64,000 nt of DNA from Acanthaster planci (Eukaryota; Echinodermata; Asteroidea; Valvatida; Acanthasteridae). The position numbers were made by a program, and so were the translations under genes. Each line of letters begins with the position of its first letter. Position 1 is the first letter of the stretch. The stretch lies in contig NW_019091607.1 of the NCBI RefSeq assembly GCF_001949145.1, forward strand, positions 272,660 through 336,659, given 5' to 3'. Positions 27,925 to 41,033 of the stretch are shown piece after piece. Under the pieces are notes generated by a model. The model was not told the DNA's origin. It searched no databases and saw nothing but the letters and a program-made list of their open reading frames with translations.

Positions 27925-30105
27925 GGGTAGCGCGGACATCCGGGAGTTTCACAAAATTGAGGGTATCAACCACACCGCTCCGGTGAAAACAACTGCATCA
28001 ACGAGTGCGTTCGTACGTACCGAAGCGTAAAAAGAAAAAAAATCGAGTTAATATTTCGCCGTGGCGACCTACTATCTCGCCGCGGTGACCTACTATCTCG
28101 CCGCGGCGAGTTATTATCTCCATTAGCGAAAACTAGCTCAACTCACTGCATATTCAGACTCTGTCTGGCTACCAGACCGAATGATTCTGACTACTCTTCT
28201 AATCAAGGGTCCTGTATCACTCAATGTCCACGTGACCAACACTCCCCCGGAATAGTCGAACTATTCCGAAATTATTCTGTCCATACTAAATTCCGTTTAA
28301 CGTCAAAACCTTTTCTTTGATGCTGCTCAAAATTGTAAAACTTGTTACAAAGATTAAAATGAATAAAACTGGTAGCCAAATGAGTAAAAGGAAAAGAAAA
28401 AGACCACTCGGATTATATTGGCAATATTCGGGTATTTCTAGCGGCGTCTGTACCAAGAATTTTGTGAATTGTCCGGGTTATATCGATCAGAGTACTCCCC
28501 AATTACGAAGCAGAGCTAGAGTCGAAAAGATTGGAACACGCTTTGATAATTGGAAAGTATTTTTTTTAAATTGAACGTGTTTTAAAGCGAGTGTCATTTT
28601 AAAAAATTCGTATTTTAGAAATTTGGAGTAGATTTTTCAAAAGCAGAACGAAATTTTAAGGATCTAATATATTTTTTTCTAGATTGGAATGAAGTTTTAA
28701 AGAATGGATGAATTTTCATTGATGCAGCGTATTTTGTAGATTCCAAGGAATTCTAAAAGTACATAAATTTTTAGAAAGCCAAAATTTTTCAAGAGTGGAA
28801 CGAATTTTTAAAGTCCAAACTTTTTTCAGATTGACATAAATAATTTTGTAAAGAACAGACTGAACGTATTTCGGAAATGGGAACACTTTTTCTGCGTAAA
28901 GCAGCTATATGGTGCACGTATTTTACACAAAATTTCATGCCATCCTAAATGAGAAAGCACCCAAATTAACATAAATCCAAATTTATAAGCCACCACGAAT
29001 AAAAGGCAACTTGTGAAAACTTCGTTGAAACAATCTTGGAAAAACATGCTTCACTTTTTCAAAAAAAATACTTGAGCACTATGAGGCTTTCGCAGAGTAC
29101 CGTCTAAAAGATCGAATACTTTTTATACGTGGCTTTGGATGCGTTCTCAATTCGGATGCTTTCTCAGATCAGAGAGTTTCTAAATTAAGATGATTTCTTA
29201 ATTCCGTAAAATACATAAGCCGTTACGTTGTAAAGAAAATGTCTGAATTTCGACATAAATGTTCACATTATAAATTTCGAACTTTAAAAATTCATTCAAT
29301 CCTTGAGATTACGTTGCGTATATAAAAAAAATCATTCACTCTTTAAAAATTCGCTCAATTCGGAATCTAAAAAAGAAATGAGATCCTTAAGATTTTGTTC
29401 GGTTTTTGAAAAAATACGAGCTTTTTAAAAATGACATTCGCTTAAAACACATTAAATTTAAAACTAAAATGCAATCAATTTAACAAAAACATGTTCCAAT
29501 TTGTTTTACCCTAATTCTATTTTGTAGTGGATGGTATATGCGGGCCTGTATACCACGGACAGTTCACAAATTTCTTGGTGCAGACGAGGCCGGAAATGTG
29601 CGAATATTAACGATACCACCCAAATGGTCTTTTTCCTTTCCCCTTTCATTTAGCTACCAATTGTAATCTTTGTGACGAATTTTACAGTTTTGAGGAGCAT
29701 TAAAGAAAAAGTGTTGATATTAAACTGAATTTAACATAGACAGGATAGGCCTAAGTTCGGAATGGTTGGACTATTCCTGGAAATCTGGGGGAGTGTTGTT
29801 CACGCGGACGTTGGGTGATACAGGACCCTTGATAAGAAGAGTAGTCGGAATTATTGGGTCTGGTCTCCAGACTGAGTCTTAATATGCAGCGAGTTCAGCT
29901 AGTTTTAGCTAACTCACCGCGATAGTATCTCGAATTTTTTTTTTGCAAGTGGCCCTTATATGCCTCCGTACGTATGTACTCATGAGAGAAAAATTGTGTA
30001 ATCCGATCCCCGGGCTGGCTGGTGTATGCGTACGTCGCCATCGTCGCTGTTTTCACCTGCGCGGTACCTGCCATTTTGCGAGAATCCCGGATGTCCGCGC
30101 TGCCC
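27925..30105. mobile_element. Giant fold-back element (~2.2-kb imperfect palindrome)
   Basis: The left end GGGTAGCGCGGACATCCGGG reappears inverted at the right end as CCCGGATGTCCGCGCTGCCC. Inward, matching inverted blocks continue: TCAAGGGTCCTGTATCAC at about 28205 against GTGATACAGGACCCTTGA at about 29815; ACTCCCCC at 28240 against GGGGGAGT at 29787; GTGTTTTAAAGCGAGTGTCATTTT at about 28578 against its inverted partner at about 29430-29450; AAGGATCTAAT at about 28660 against ATGAGATCCTT at about 29379; and GAGAAAGCACCCAAATT at 28952 against an inverted partner at about 29145. The arms therefore cover nearly the whole unit, about 1.0-1.1 kb each, with a centre near 29.02-29.06 kb. The inner part is strongly AT-rich with no coding frame. 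The outer arm contains CG-rich palindromic subrepeats. This fits a non-autonomous fold-back transposon; no transposase is present. Confidence 0.85.
28055..28125. repeat. Palindromic CTCGCCGCGGCGAG subrepeat array (left arm)
   Basis: Three tandem units of roughly 27 bases built on the palindrome CTCGCCGCGGCGAG, separated by TACTAT/TTATTAT spacers. The same motif recurs at 39762-39895 and 40930-41017. A shortened counterpart (CTCACCGCGATAGTATCTCG) is in the right arm at about 29915. Non-coding. Confidence 0.85.
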
Positions 30106-32239
30106 TATGCCAAGTTTAGTACATGTATTAAAAATCACTTTCACTTTGGTCACTGTTGGTCAGGCCTATTGCGATCGGTATGATTTTTGTTTCAGATCAG
30201 CTGCGCAGTTATTGACAGTCTGGACTGAGGGCATCCAACGGCTGTGCAAGTCCGAACAATTTTTCAACAATTTTCCTTTAAAGAGAGAGAGAATCTGGAG
30301 AAACAAACTCTTCAGCCAGTATTATTTCCTCGTGCGCAGCATAAGTGCGCACGCACGCGCCGGTCTGGTGTCATGATCGTACTTCAAACTTTCAAACCCT
30401 AATCGATGAAACGCGTGCGTGCACAAGATGGAGGGCGCCGTGTCCGATCCAGTAGATCAATGATTCTCACGGATATGCAACACTCGGCGCAAGTGTTAAC
30501 GCGCATATGGAAAGGCACCTTAAAGGTGCCATCGCGTTTTATGCAGCGGGCATTATCAAACCTCAGCGAGCATTATCAAATGTTAATTAATACACAGTCA
30601 TGTTGCACGTTGTTGAAAGGGAAACTGTCCAAGGTATTTATGAATTGTCTTCAAAAACCATTCTCTCTCAAAATGTGCTAAAAAGGTAATGTACTGCTCA
30701 TAATACCAAACTCATTTTGGTGTGGACTTGGCAAACCCGACCGAAGGGTATTTTGTTGCTGGACGAATACAAAGTGTATAAGGTGAAAACATTATCTTTT
30801 TTCCTAATATACGAGACATACTCTAGACAAACAGTTTTTGTAACCTCTATAATAGAGGCTCTATTATCGTGTTAGTATCTCTTTTAATTATAAAGTTCCT
30901 TTTGAGTCAACGTTTCGGGTTGTATTGTCTTTATTTTTGTTTCCCACACGTTTAATTGTAGTCTAACATGAATAGCAGATTAATACCTAAAGCCTTTACC
31001 CTGTTGAAATGAAACTAATAACAGACAATTTGCCACAAAAGCGCACCAGCTTCTTCAACATCCGCCTAATCTTTTGATCTATTCACACATCTTATTTACA
31101 GATGGGGCAAACAACGACATTCACGGTGCTCGCTTTAACAAAAAGTGCCCAAAGGCAAGCAAGTAGGCCTATATGCGGGCTCACATGATTATCTGTACAT
31201 CAATATGGCCAATGGACGATGGAACATCATGTGAGGTCTACGATGCTAGATAAATGCACATGATATTTGCTCGGATTTTAAGTGGAAAATAACAGGGTCA
31301 CTACGAATTTTTTTTAAAATTCCGGTGGTATGAAAATCCAAATAAACCTTATTTCTGGTATTAAAATGCGTCGGCTTTTTTTTTAAACTTCGCACTCCAA
31401 CCAGGTTTGGACGATTTCAACACTGCAGAGAAACAGGAGATAGTTACAATGAAAATATATCTTGCGTGGGAGATCATCACCAAATATGCGACCTTCAATT
31501 TCCGTGCGTATGTAAACGGATGACGAAAATGCATTTCACAGACGAGCAACTGAGTAGAAAACACACATCTAAAAATTAACATGAACTTTTTATTTCCTTA
31601 GGCGTGCTGTTTGAGTGCGCACACATTACGGTGGAATTCTTATCCCAACATAAACAATTACAACCCTTCGACTGCGCACGCACAGTTAGGATATCAAAAC
31701 AGCTGTACGGAAAAGCATGGGGAGGTTTATCATTTTCGTTGTTGGCAGGGTTGGAACTGACTGACTTCTTAGTACTAACACTGCAAGGGGAAAAGAAAAG
31801 AAATGACTGTAGAAATGTTACAGAAATGAACAATTCAAATGTCAGACTATTGAGACAAGAAATCGGACTACCAAGGACGGCAAATGCATCTTGGTAAAAA
31901 TCCACGCATTCAGGTGCTTGATTAACAATATACAACTCATGCTCTTAACGATGGTTTGTTCATTTCAATTAGCACAAACTACAGAACACACGAAGTAAGG
32001 TTTACTATCTCCAGTAGTGTATGGCATAACCAAGAAGGCGTGGGGTACGTCCCCCACCCGAGGCCTGAACCCCTCGATGTGCTTTCGATCAGAAATTAGC
32101 GAAGGAAAAAAATCGTTTGATAGTCCGCCTTGGTCAGTGTTTCAACTGTTACTGAAATACATTGGTCGAGTTCGGGTGGCCTGTTCTTGACACGGGTTTC
32201 TTGTTCTCGCACTCGAACGGCGGGAACACGACTCAAGAA
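30106..32239. other. Gene-free stretch
   Basis: No exon recognised. The patch GGCACCTTAAAGGTGCC at about 30513 is a short palindrome. Sequence ends at the assembly gap. Confidence 0.45.
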
Positions 32240-33033
32240 NNNNNNNNNNNNNNNNNNNNNNNNNNNNNNNNNNNNNNNNNNNNNNNNNNNNNNNNNNNNN
32301 NNNNNNNNNNNNNNNNNNNNNNNNNNNNNNNNNNNNNNNNNNNNNNNNNNNNNNNNNNNNNNNNNNNNNNNNNNNNNNNNNNNNNNNNNNNNNNNNNNNN
32401 NNNNNNNNNNNNNNNNNNNNNNNNNNNNNNNNNNNNNNNNNNNNNNNNNNNNNNNNNNNNNNNNNNNNNNNNNNNNNNNNNNNNNNNNNNNNNNNNNNNN
32501 NNNNNNNNNNNNNNNNNNNNNNNNNNNNNNNNNNNNNNNNNNNNNNNNNNNNNNNNNNNNNNNNNNNNNNNNNNNNNNNNNNNNNNNNNNNNNNNNNNNN
32601 NNNNNNNNNNNNNNNNNNNNNNNNNNNNNNNNNNNNNNNNNNNNNNNNNNNNNNNNNNNNNNNNNNNNNNNNNNNNNNNNNNNNNNNNNNNNNNNNNNNN
32701 NNNNNNNNNNNNNNNNNNNNNNNNNNNNNNNNNNNNNNNNNNNNNNNNNNNNNNNNNNNNNNNNNNNNNNNNNNNNNNNNNNNNNNNNNNNNNNNNNNNN
32801 NNNNNNNNNNNNNNNNNNNNNNNNNNNNNNNNNNNNNNNNNNNNNNNNNNNNNNNNNNNNNNNNNNNNNNNNNNNNNNNNNNNNNNNNNNNNNNNNNNNN
32901 NNNNNNNNNNNNNNNNNNNNNNNNNNNNNNNNNNNNNNNNNNNNNNNNNNNNNNNNNNNNNNNNNNNNNNNNNNNNNNNNNNNNNNNNNNNNNNNNNNNN
33001 NNNNNNNNNNNNNNNNNNNNNNNNNNNNNNNNN
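32240..33033. other. Assembly gap (794 N)
   Basis: An uninterrupted run of N. Two long open frames that appear to span it are artefacts of reading N as sense codons. The flanks show no exon on either side. Confidence 1.
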
Positions 33034-34519
33034 GACTCAGCCGTCGAATCTGGTTTTATACAGGGAAGGTAATTATAGTTGTCTTTTTATCTTCATTGAT
33101 AACTTTAATTTTTCAGGGGTACTTCCTGTCGTGCTCTGTGAACTGGTCAACCTAGGAGTAGACCTTTATGTGCCTCCATGGCAACAAACATCCAAAGGCC
33201 GTGCAATGATGTAGCGACAAATTAAGTGACCCGCTTTGCAATCCTTCCGATAGCGTTATTCCTCAAAACGACAGCTTCACTTCCATTCACTTGTCAGACA
33301 CGGCGCGGGTATTATCGCTACATAGCAAGTCGTTATCCCACAGCCTCGCAAATTGAAGTTCAGAGCAGCCTGATTTTCTTTCAGTATTTGACACGTGACA
33401 AATATGATATTCCTGAGAACTGTATCTTGAGTTTACTCTATAGAGCAGCTGCAGTGGTGGGCTGAGATTGGCGCCGGATCTGGTTACAATTTAATGTTAC
33501 GATGAAACGACGGAGGGTGTGCACGTTTTGTTGAAGAAAACCGTTGAGGAAAAGCTAATTAGTCTCTGAGCATAAGGAGACGTCCTGCCCATATTCGTCA
33601 TACGTAATCAAAGGTAGGTTTCTTTTACATTTAAAGCAAAGTCATCCAACAGTTTTTATAAATTCGATGGCCCAAATAGCTTCGTTCAGAGCGAATTACA
33701 CAACGTCGTTTTTTACAAAGTATCGGCCTACGACACTTCCTTCGTGTTTATTTTACCTGTTATTAGTGAATTTTAATTTCAGTTTATTCATTCAATAACA
33801 ACAATTTTACATTAGCCAACTCACACAGTTCTACGAGATCGAAAAAAAGGAAAAGAAGAAGAAGGAGAGAAAAAAAACTAATTTCATTTTTCAACGAAGA
33901 CTGACAAAACATCAAACATTCGAGACAACAGCTGGAAACCGGTGATGGTGTGACAACGAAACTAGGTAACCTGGCAAACATTCAAGTGAATGCTTCATTG
34001 TCGAAGAACGGAAGAATAGTAATTACATGTACAGGAAATTGAAGCGTTACTTCCAAGTATACCGACGGATCTACGACTAAGAGAGGAATATGTTCAGGGA
34101 AATTGGAGAATAAGAGAGAAAAAAAGTCTGAAAAGCGCTCTAGGTGGCAGTTTACGCTGGGCCTTTCTTCTTTAAATGCGGCGCCATGCAGTACAGGGAA
34201 AAGCAATGCACACCCATTGCTTGTAGTTTGCGAGAATGGGCGAATAGCTGCAGGCAAGGAAGCGCTAGGATGCGCAGTGCAGGCTCGGATTGTGCAAATT
34301 AACGTGTCAGGTTGTGCAAATCGCATTTAGTGTTTACATCTGCTTGGAACAGCTACTTGTCCTATTGGGGAGTTCTGTTCTGTACATACCGTCTCATCAA
34401 CCCCCGCGATCCCCTGTGATCAAAGACTTAGAACCAATTCTACTTTCCGTTTGAGCTGCAGCTCATTCATGACGATCTTCTGCTTCGCTAAATTCACCCC
34501 AAGTGATTTCCGATTGATA
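33034..34519. other. Gene-free stretch
   Basis: No exon, RNA gene or repeat that I can support. A purine-rich run lies at about 33840-33880. Confidence 0.45.
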
Positions 34520-34735
34520 AAAGGTGGATCTAGAACCGAATGTTTGGGAGGGGACCCAAACTTGTTGGGGAGCCAAAAATTCGGAAGTTTTTAATGCAAC
34601 CTTCCTATGGCCTTTTTAAAACCCTTTCAGAAGGGGGCAAAATTAATTCGACTCCAGAAATCGCATTTCTCTTATTATGAAAGGAAAAAAAGGCCTGGGG
34701 CGTGGCCCCGTTGGCCGCCCCCTGGATCCACCCTT
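34520..34735. mobile_element. Small non-autonomous TIR element
   Basis: AAGGTGGATCTAG at 34521-34533 is the near inverse of CTGGATCCACCCTT at 34722-34735, giving about 13-bp terminal inverted repeats around 216 bases. The interior has GGGG/CCCC-rich ends and an AT-rich middle. A related C-rich unit ending in GATCCGCCCCTG is at 52340-52630. The superfamily is unknown to me. Confidence 0.6.
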
Positions 34736-36776
34736 GCAATGGGCTGAAAGATTTCAAAATAAAATGAAAAGGCATAGGACGAACAATAAATGTTAAAAAA
34801 ACAACCTTGAAGCCAGGTTAGCTGGCTAGTATTCTTGTTGCACAGTCTTTCAATTTTCTTTTACATTTTTGAAGATGTGAGTGCATGACAGCAGGGCTAG
34901 TCATAAGTACAGTGGACGACTGTTGCTTTCTCTTCTTTTTTTTCCCTTCGAAGACAAACACATTGTACATGAGATTCCCGCTCGAATAGGCCTATCGGAA
35001 TGCACGCAGCCACATACTCAGTGAGGAGCTCTCCGGAGAATTTTATACAAAGTTCAGTTCAAGTTTATAATTAAACGGCAAGGATGCATTTTCCTACTTT
35101 CAATATTATTAAAAGGGTGTGACCCTCAAATGTCGTTATATAGTTGAATCTTTTACCAATTTATTTTTCCACGGCATGTTTTTAAAAAAGGAGCGAGAAC
35201 TAATCCCTTTCCTGTAACCGTCTCTTCATAAATCTCGGTAACTTGCAGTGAGTTGAAGATTCCTTGTGGTTGTCGAAGGAAAGAGTCCCTTCTCTCCACG
35301 CAAGTGCTAATGGACCCCGCCAAGTAGCTGCTCTGGACCCTCGGAAATCGTTGTAAATCGAGTTGCCCCCGTGCAGGGCACGTATGCATTCTGCCTAGAA
35401 ATAAGCGGCTGTACGTGATTGCACTACTCAAGTATATTACCCGAGAAATAGGAGCATGCAACCCGAGAGCTTTGTAGGTAAAGTGTACACCACTGGGAGA
35501 ATCTTCACATTGTCGTCCCTTCGTATGCACATTCCCCAGGACGAAACACTCCACACACTCAAAAGGATAAGATGTGACATAATTTTACCACATTAATAAC
35601 GGGGCAGTATTTGTTTGAGCAGCAAATTGCTCGCTTGACATTAGTCAAAACATGAAGTGACTATATTTTGGGGGGTTGATTAAATTCTAACACTTGGTCA
35701 CATTTTACGCATGGAGACGAACAATAGAAGTTGTTTTCTACCAGCTTTACACTTTTTGTGCACTTCGGCGGAATACCAGAATTCGCTTCTTATTGATTTA
35801 TCCATGACAAAAGCATGCCTTCTCCCAAGATGGACATGGCCATAATTTGCACTAATTCAATACGAAATTAATAAACGCCAGAGACAAAGTACGGCTTGAT
35901 CATTATCCTTTTATCCGTCGTTTATTAGAATTCACCGAAAGTCTGCCTTTGGCTTTGTATTGTCTGGTTTTTATGTACATGTAGCTTTTACGGTTTGGGG
36001 GATTGGGCATGACATCCATTGCACCGTCTATCATGCCTAGGCCTATGACTCATTATTATTGACAGCAAAAACGAAGATCAATTTCACATACTCTCACATG
36101 TTTTCACTGAACAACAGATTTCACTCAACACAAAAGAGTTTTTCTCTTTGCCGTTCCAGTTTTGAAGAGCATGTTGCGGTAAAAGCATAGATAAAACTGC
36201 TTTAAATACAGCAACACTTCGGTCTTTAATTAAAGGAAACGATGGGAAAATTAATTGCTTTCTTTTATTTGATACAGACTGTACATAATCATAGTTTTCA
36301 CGAAGGGACGGGCATGTTGAAATGACAATTTATTACATTTCATTTTTTTTATTAAATTGCTTTTAAACATCGAGCTTGATTATTTTGACAGGCTTCCACG
36401 AGCAAAACATCATTTATTTCTTAGTTACGTCGACGATGCCAGAGCTGGGCATCTCGATAACCGTAATTACTCATTTCAAATATACACGAAATAACTTAAA
36501 AGCGAACATTTTTCTCAATGCAATTATACTCATCAATACGATCAAATGGGTACATAGAGTTAATACCCTGATATGTGTTTGCCCATTTTTTAAAAATTTT
36601 TTTGGGTTTTTGTTTTTTTGTTTTCGTGTTCTTCTTATCTGTTTCATTTATTGTTGTCAGGTGTCTGGTCATACATATCTTTAGATGATAGTTTTTTAAC
36701 TTTACTTTTGTATTTCCAAAACAGCCCGTGTGTAGCTTTGTTTATATCTGAAGTTTTAAAATGAAAATGAAAAAAC
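34736..36776. other. Gene-free stretch
   Basis: No exon recognised. A 133-codon open frame on the - strand at 35153-35554 has no identifiable domain or splice context and is probably chance. Confidence 0.45.
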
Positions 36777-37091
36777 AACGCCTATTATAAACGCGTCTTC
36801 GCGTTTATTGTAAATACATGTATGTAACCATTTAAAATTGAATACCTGTTTGGAAATGAACATGTTTTGATGTCCAGAAAGTGTTACCACCCGATAAACA
36901 GGGGTTTTTTTGTCTTGCTATTAACACCCAAATGTGTCATCGTGTCTAAATGTCTTAACACATCAACACGTATTAACTTGAAAAACACCACAACGTGTTT
37001 AGCTTTGGATTATAAACAGCCACAACACGTTCACAAAGTGTTACCAGGAAGGCGTTTTAAAAGGCGTTACATGTAAAACATTAACACTTGG
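36777..37091 (+). repeat. Dispersed ~310-bp repeat, copy 1 (GTGTTAAC-rich)
   Basis: Begins AACGCCTATTATAAACGCGTC and ends GGCGTTACATGTAAAACATTAACACTTGG, with many TTAACAC / GTGTTA elements between. A second copy in the same orientation lies at 48170-48472, inside an intron of the cyclase gene. Blocks shared by both include AAGTGTTACCAC, TTAACACATCAACACGT and TTTGGCTTTGGAT or a close variant. Non-coding; family not recognised. Confidence 0.85.
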
Positions 37092-39749
37092 TAATTATAT
37101 GTGGAAGACAACTTATTAGACAGGATAGAACAGCGACAGACTTACCAAAATCAGACGCAGTCAAGAAGTGAACAGCGTGGCGCTCGTGAACAGTACAACC
37201 GGCACAGTTTGGAGGATCGCTGGAACTATGGTATACTGTTCTGTACGAAATCAAGGGGCGACCTTCGAGGATTTTTCAATGTGAAGTTGCAGGCCTCACT
37301 CCTTTGAGATGACCACAGGGCACACAGTAGTATGGATCACAGCAAAATCTCTTTAAACCGTTGCTGTAACTGCTCGAGCGTCAAAGACACAAACTGCACT
37401 CGCGATCCAGTAGGAAACGTGGAATTTCTGTAACTCCAATGCTTGGATGAGCAGTGCCGATAATTGCCATTTCATTAGGGCCTCTTGGCTCCGATCGCTC
37501 CGCCGACAATTCCTCGCTCTGCAAACGCTGACACACTCACCCCCTGACGATGCCGACAAATTAGAACCTTCCCGATGCCGTCTCGGGGTCTCGCAGAGAG
37601 AAGACCGACTATAGGCCTAGGCCAAGACTGGGGGGGGGGTAACCACAGATGTAATTCACGTTTATACCCTCAGGTTCAGCAGAGGGCTTGATGAGTTTCC
37701 CGGTAAACGTATAGCTATGAGAAAGGATACGAATGAAATAGGTAAAGAAATGCTAGGAAAGAAAAATCTGACAGCAGAATTTTGGCTTCGCATTACCGGT
37801 TAATTGCGGATCAAGTTACGGGTAGTGCGAGCGGGTTGACTGACGGAGAGATTGGCATAGAGTGATCGCAAGCACCAGTCTGGGATCAGCCTCCTCAGCA
37901 CTGGTCATTGCCCCAGTGTGCGAGTAATTAGGTCACCAACTGCATCTACATGCGACCATCGTATCAACAACAGTTCGTCACCAAGAATGTATCACATCCC
38001 TGCAGAAGAAGGTATCGACATGATACAGGATTTTTTGGGGGGGTGGGGTGGGGGGGGAACGAAATCCATGTGTATGAAAATGATTAGGTTTCCGTGATGC
38101 AAACAAGGCTGGGCTTATATAAGCGTTTCGGTTACAAGTTGTGAATATCAAAAGGAAGATATCAGATGGACAACAAATCGAATGGTATTTTAAATTCAGT
38201 AAATATATTTTCCAAAGGGAGAGCACCCAGATATTATTAAATGATTTCAAAAATTACAACCTACTAGTACGCAAGCCTACCTTTCCATAGCTATTTGAAA
38301 AACAAGCTCTACACTAATTGGATAATAATTCCAGCCTAACATTTCAAATTTACTTTTATGAGGCATAATCAAATTATTTCCCACTAAAAACTCCAAATAC
38401 CTTGACTTTCACTTCAAAAAGGCGAGAATAATATTCACTGTTGTCAAGATCGAATGCAAGGCAAAATTATCAAGGTGATTGCGCAATGCAAGGTTGAAGT
38501 ACGTCAACAGAATGCAGCACATTTTAATAACATTTTCTCCTTTTTCTCAAAAACATGCTCAATTATTTTGTTATGCAGTCTTTCACAGTAAATATTGAGG
38601 GATTGAGAGAGACAAGAGGGCGCTATAGGTATCAAACAGTCTGGGATCCCTGACTTGGACACGGCTTTAAGTGCGGAGAGGACAAAAGGCAACAACGGAT
38701 AACAGCACATTGATACCAATAAAAAATACATTTATGTGTGATGGACTACCTTTCTTGAAAGTACGCATCCGGAATGTAATTAAATTACTTTTAATTTCAG
38801 AGCACTCAGATTGTGAACTCACAGTTTCTCAACCAAGTTGCATTCAATGTTGTTTTCACGCAACGCCTCACCTGTGACCTTTTCCCAGGCTAGCACTACG
38901 AATGCCGCTGGTTGACATGTCAGTATATAGCACGGAGCCCGACTCTCTACGACCAGTTCGTTTTCTTGTCAGCGAATGCAATCATGTCACGAATACCAGG
39001 CAACCAATCAAATAAGTACAGCCAAACGCCAGGCGTAATCAACTAAACGATCGTGTACGTGCAACGGATACGCACGTTTAACGGCTGCGTATTCAGGTTT
39101 TTTGTTTGCAAGTCGCGCGCGTGAAACGCACATAATATGCTACGGTCGGTTCGTGACTCAATCATCACGCATGCACCACTAAATACAAGCCTCCAAGGAA
39201 TGAACACCACTATGGAGATAACCACTCAACTTGCGCGTTAACTTCTAGTTCCCTGGTTGCATGTAACTCTACGTGCCGTGGGCGCGGTTTAAACTGAAGT
39301 GACGGCACACTTCCGAACCGAATTAAGATTCATCCGGCAAATCTTTAGTCGTAGGAATTTAACAGCCGATGCCCTCGGCCACCGTTTACTTTAGAAGACC
39401 CGCTGCTGACCAATATTTTCTCATTATCATCACAACTCACTTTTACGGGAGACGTTTCAGACGGGCATTCTAGGGTCACGCCGAACCAACTAGAATCAAG
39501 AGCGACTCGGGTCGACCCAATTAAATTTTGGTTTCAGACAGACGAACTTAATACACACATTTGCATTGGTTTAGCTCATGGCAAGAGAGATGTGTGAAAC
39601 CAAGTCGCTCTGCTGTCGTTCCGAGCGCCTTAAAGTGTCGATCTTCGCCTTCCAGCGCGCCTTGTCGTTCCTAATTGTTTCAGACGTCGAACTTTCGCCG
39701 TAATTAATTCAAAATCTGCTTTTAATTTGGTTCGTCGTTACTCTAGAAC
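37092..39749. other. Gene-free stretch
   Basis: No exon recognised. It includes G-rich runs (10 G at about 37629, and a G/T-rich run at 38034-38060). Confidence 0.45.
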
Positions 39750-41033
39750 GCAAATTTCTGTCGAGTTACTATCGCCGTGGCGATTGGCCATCTCGCCGCG
39801 GCGAGTTAAATGATTGAACTTGTCTATCTCTCCCCGGCGAGTTATGAGATCTTGCCGTGTCGTCAAATTGATATCCCGCCGCGCGCTGCGAATATTTCAA
39901 TAGTTTTATGAGTCCATTCAGCGCGTCATCGTTTTCAAATGTCTGTTTAGGTGAAATGCAGTGAGATTTGATTTAGTCTAGATTGCTAATTGGAACAAAA
40001 GGGGTATTACATTTCAACAAAGCTTGTTTTCCAACACAAAATACAACAAAAGAAATCTTATTATGTAGTGTGAATTTCCACGTTCAGATGATGAATAGAT
40101 TGTATTCCTTCCTACATTTTCCAAGCCCCTTTCCATATGCACATTTTTTGCTGCGTTGCGTAGGCGATGCGTTCACGCGTTGCACTTTCACGGACACAAA
40201 AATCGCCTTCATTAACATAACACACGCGTATGTTGTATTCAGCCGTCAAAATCGCTGCCAGAGAGGTTCAAACCGATTACTTTAGTCGTTGGGAAATACC
40301 GAAAATTCTCCACAAAAGTGAAGGTGGGGGATGATTCAAAAGTGGGGGATATATACCCTGGCCCCCCCCCATCCCCGGGATTTACGTCCATGGTTAGTTT
40401 CCATCATAGAAAATTTTAATGTTACAATATCAACATCGAGGATTGGTCTGAAATCGCAACACACATTGGCTAAAAATATGCAGAACAATAATATTTAACT
40501 GCGGGAGGATTTCTTTTTTTTTCTCGAACAAATTCTTGTGTTCTATTTCACTTTAATTGTCATTTCTTTGGCTGTTTTCTTTTGCCCGGTTCTTTTCAGG
40601 GTATCCTCGTGGCGCTTATGCAAAATTAGAATAATTTGATTAAGTATAAATGAAAAAGCACCGTAATCCTTTGAACAGGCAGTCTATCAGGGAGTCAAAG
40701 TAGTCTACACCACTTCCGAATATGGAAATTCATATCCCTAAAAGAGATTTCTTTTGTGTTGGAAATCAAGCTTGGTTGGATCAAGCTTTGTTTCAAGCAA
40801 ACTGAATCTTAATTTCACTGCGTTGCACCCTGATTATACATCCGAGTACCACGACATGCTAAATAGGATTTATGAAACTACTGAAATATCTGTCAGGGTA
40901 GGATTTCACGCGGGAGAAGATCGTATAACTCGTCGCGGCGAGATACTAAGTCGCCGTGGCGGAGATACTAAGTCGCCGCGGCGAGATAGTATTCTGCCAT
41001 GGCGAGATAGTAACTCGAAGAAAAAAATTGCAA
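39750..41033. mobile_element. Fold-back element (~1.28 kb) of the CTCGCCGCGGCGAG family
   Basis: The left arm (39750 to about 40125) and right arm (about 40685 to 41033) are imperfect reverse complements. Shared blocks are CGAGTTACTAT plus CGCCGCGGCGA subrepeats, AATATTTCAATAGTTT against GATATTTCAGTAGTTT, GCAGTGAGATT against GCAGTGAAATT, and TTTCCAACACAAAA followed by AAAGAAATCT. Arms are roughly 350-380 bases around a 560-base loop that holds the second copy of the 27401 repeat. The segment AAAATTGCAAGTGGCC at the right end also occurs in the right arm of the 27925-30105 element, so the two are related. Non-coding, non-autonomous. Confidence 0.78.
40152..40280 (+). repeat. Dispersed repeat, copy 2 (pairs with 27401-27536)
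   Basis: Same orientation and block order as the copy at 27401. It lies in the loop between the arms of the 39750-41033 fold-back element. Confidence 0.72.

Noticed and set aside
32130-33214. Two open frames of about 340-350 codons
   Set aside because: They exist only because the 794-base N gap is read as sense codons.
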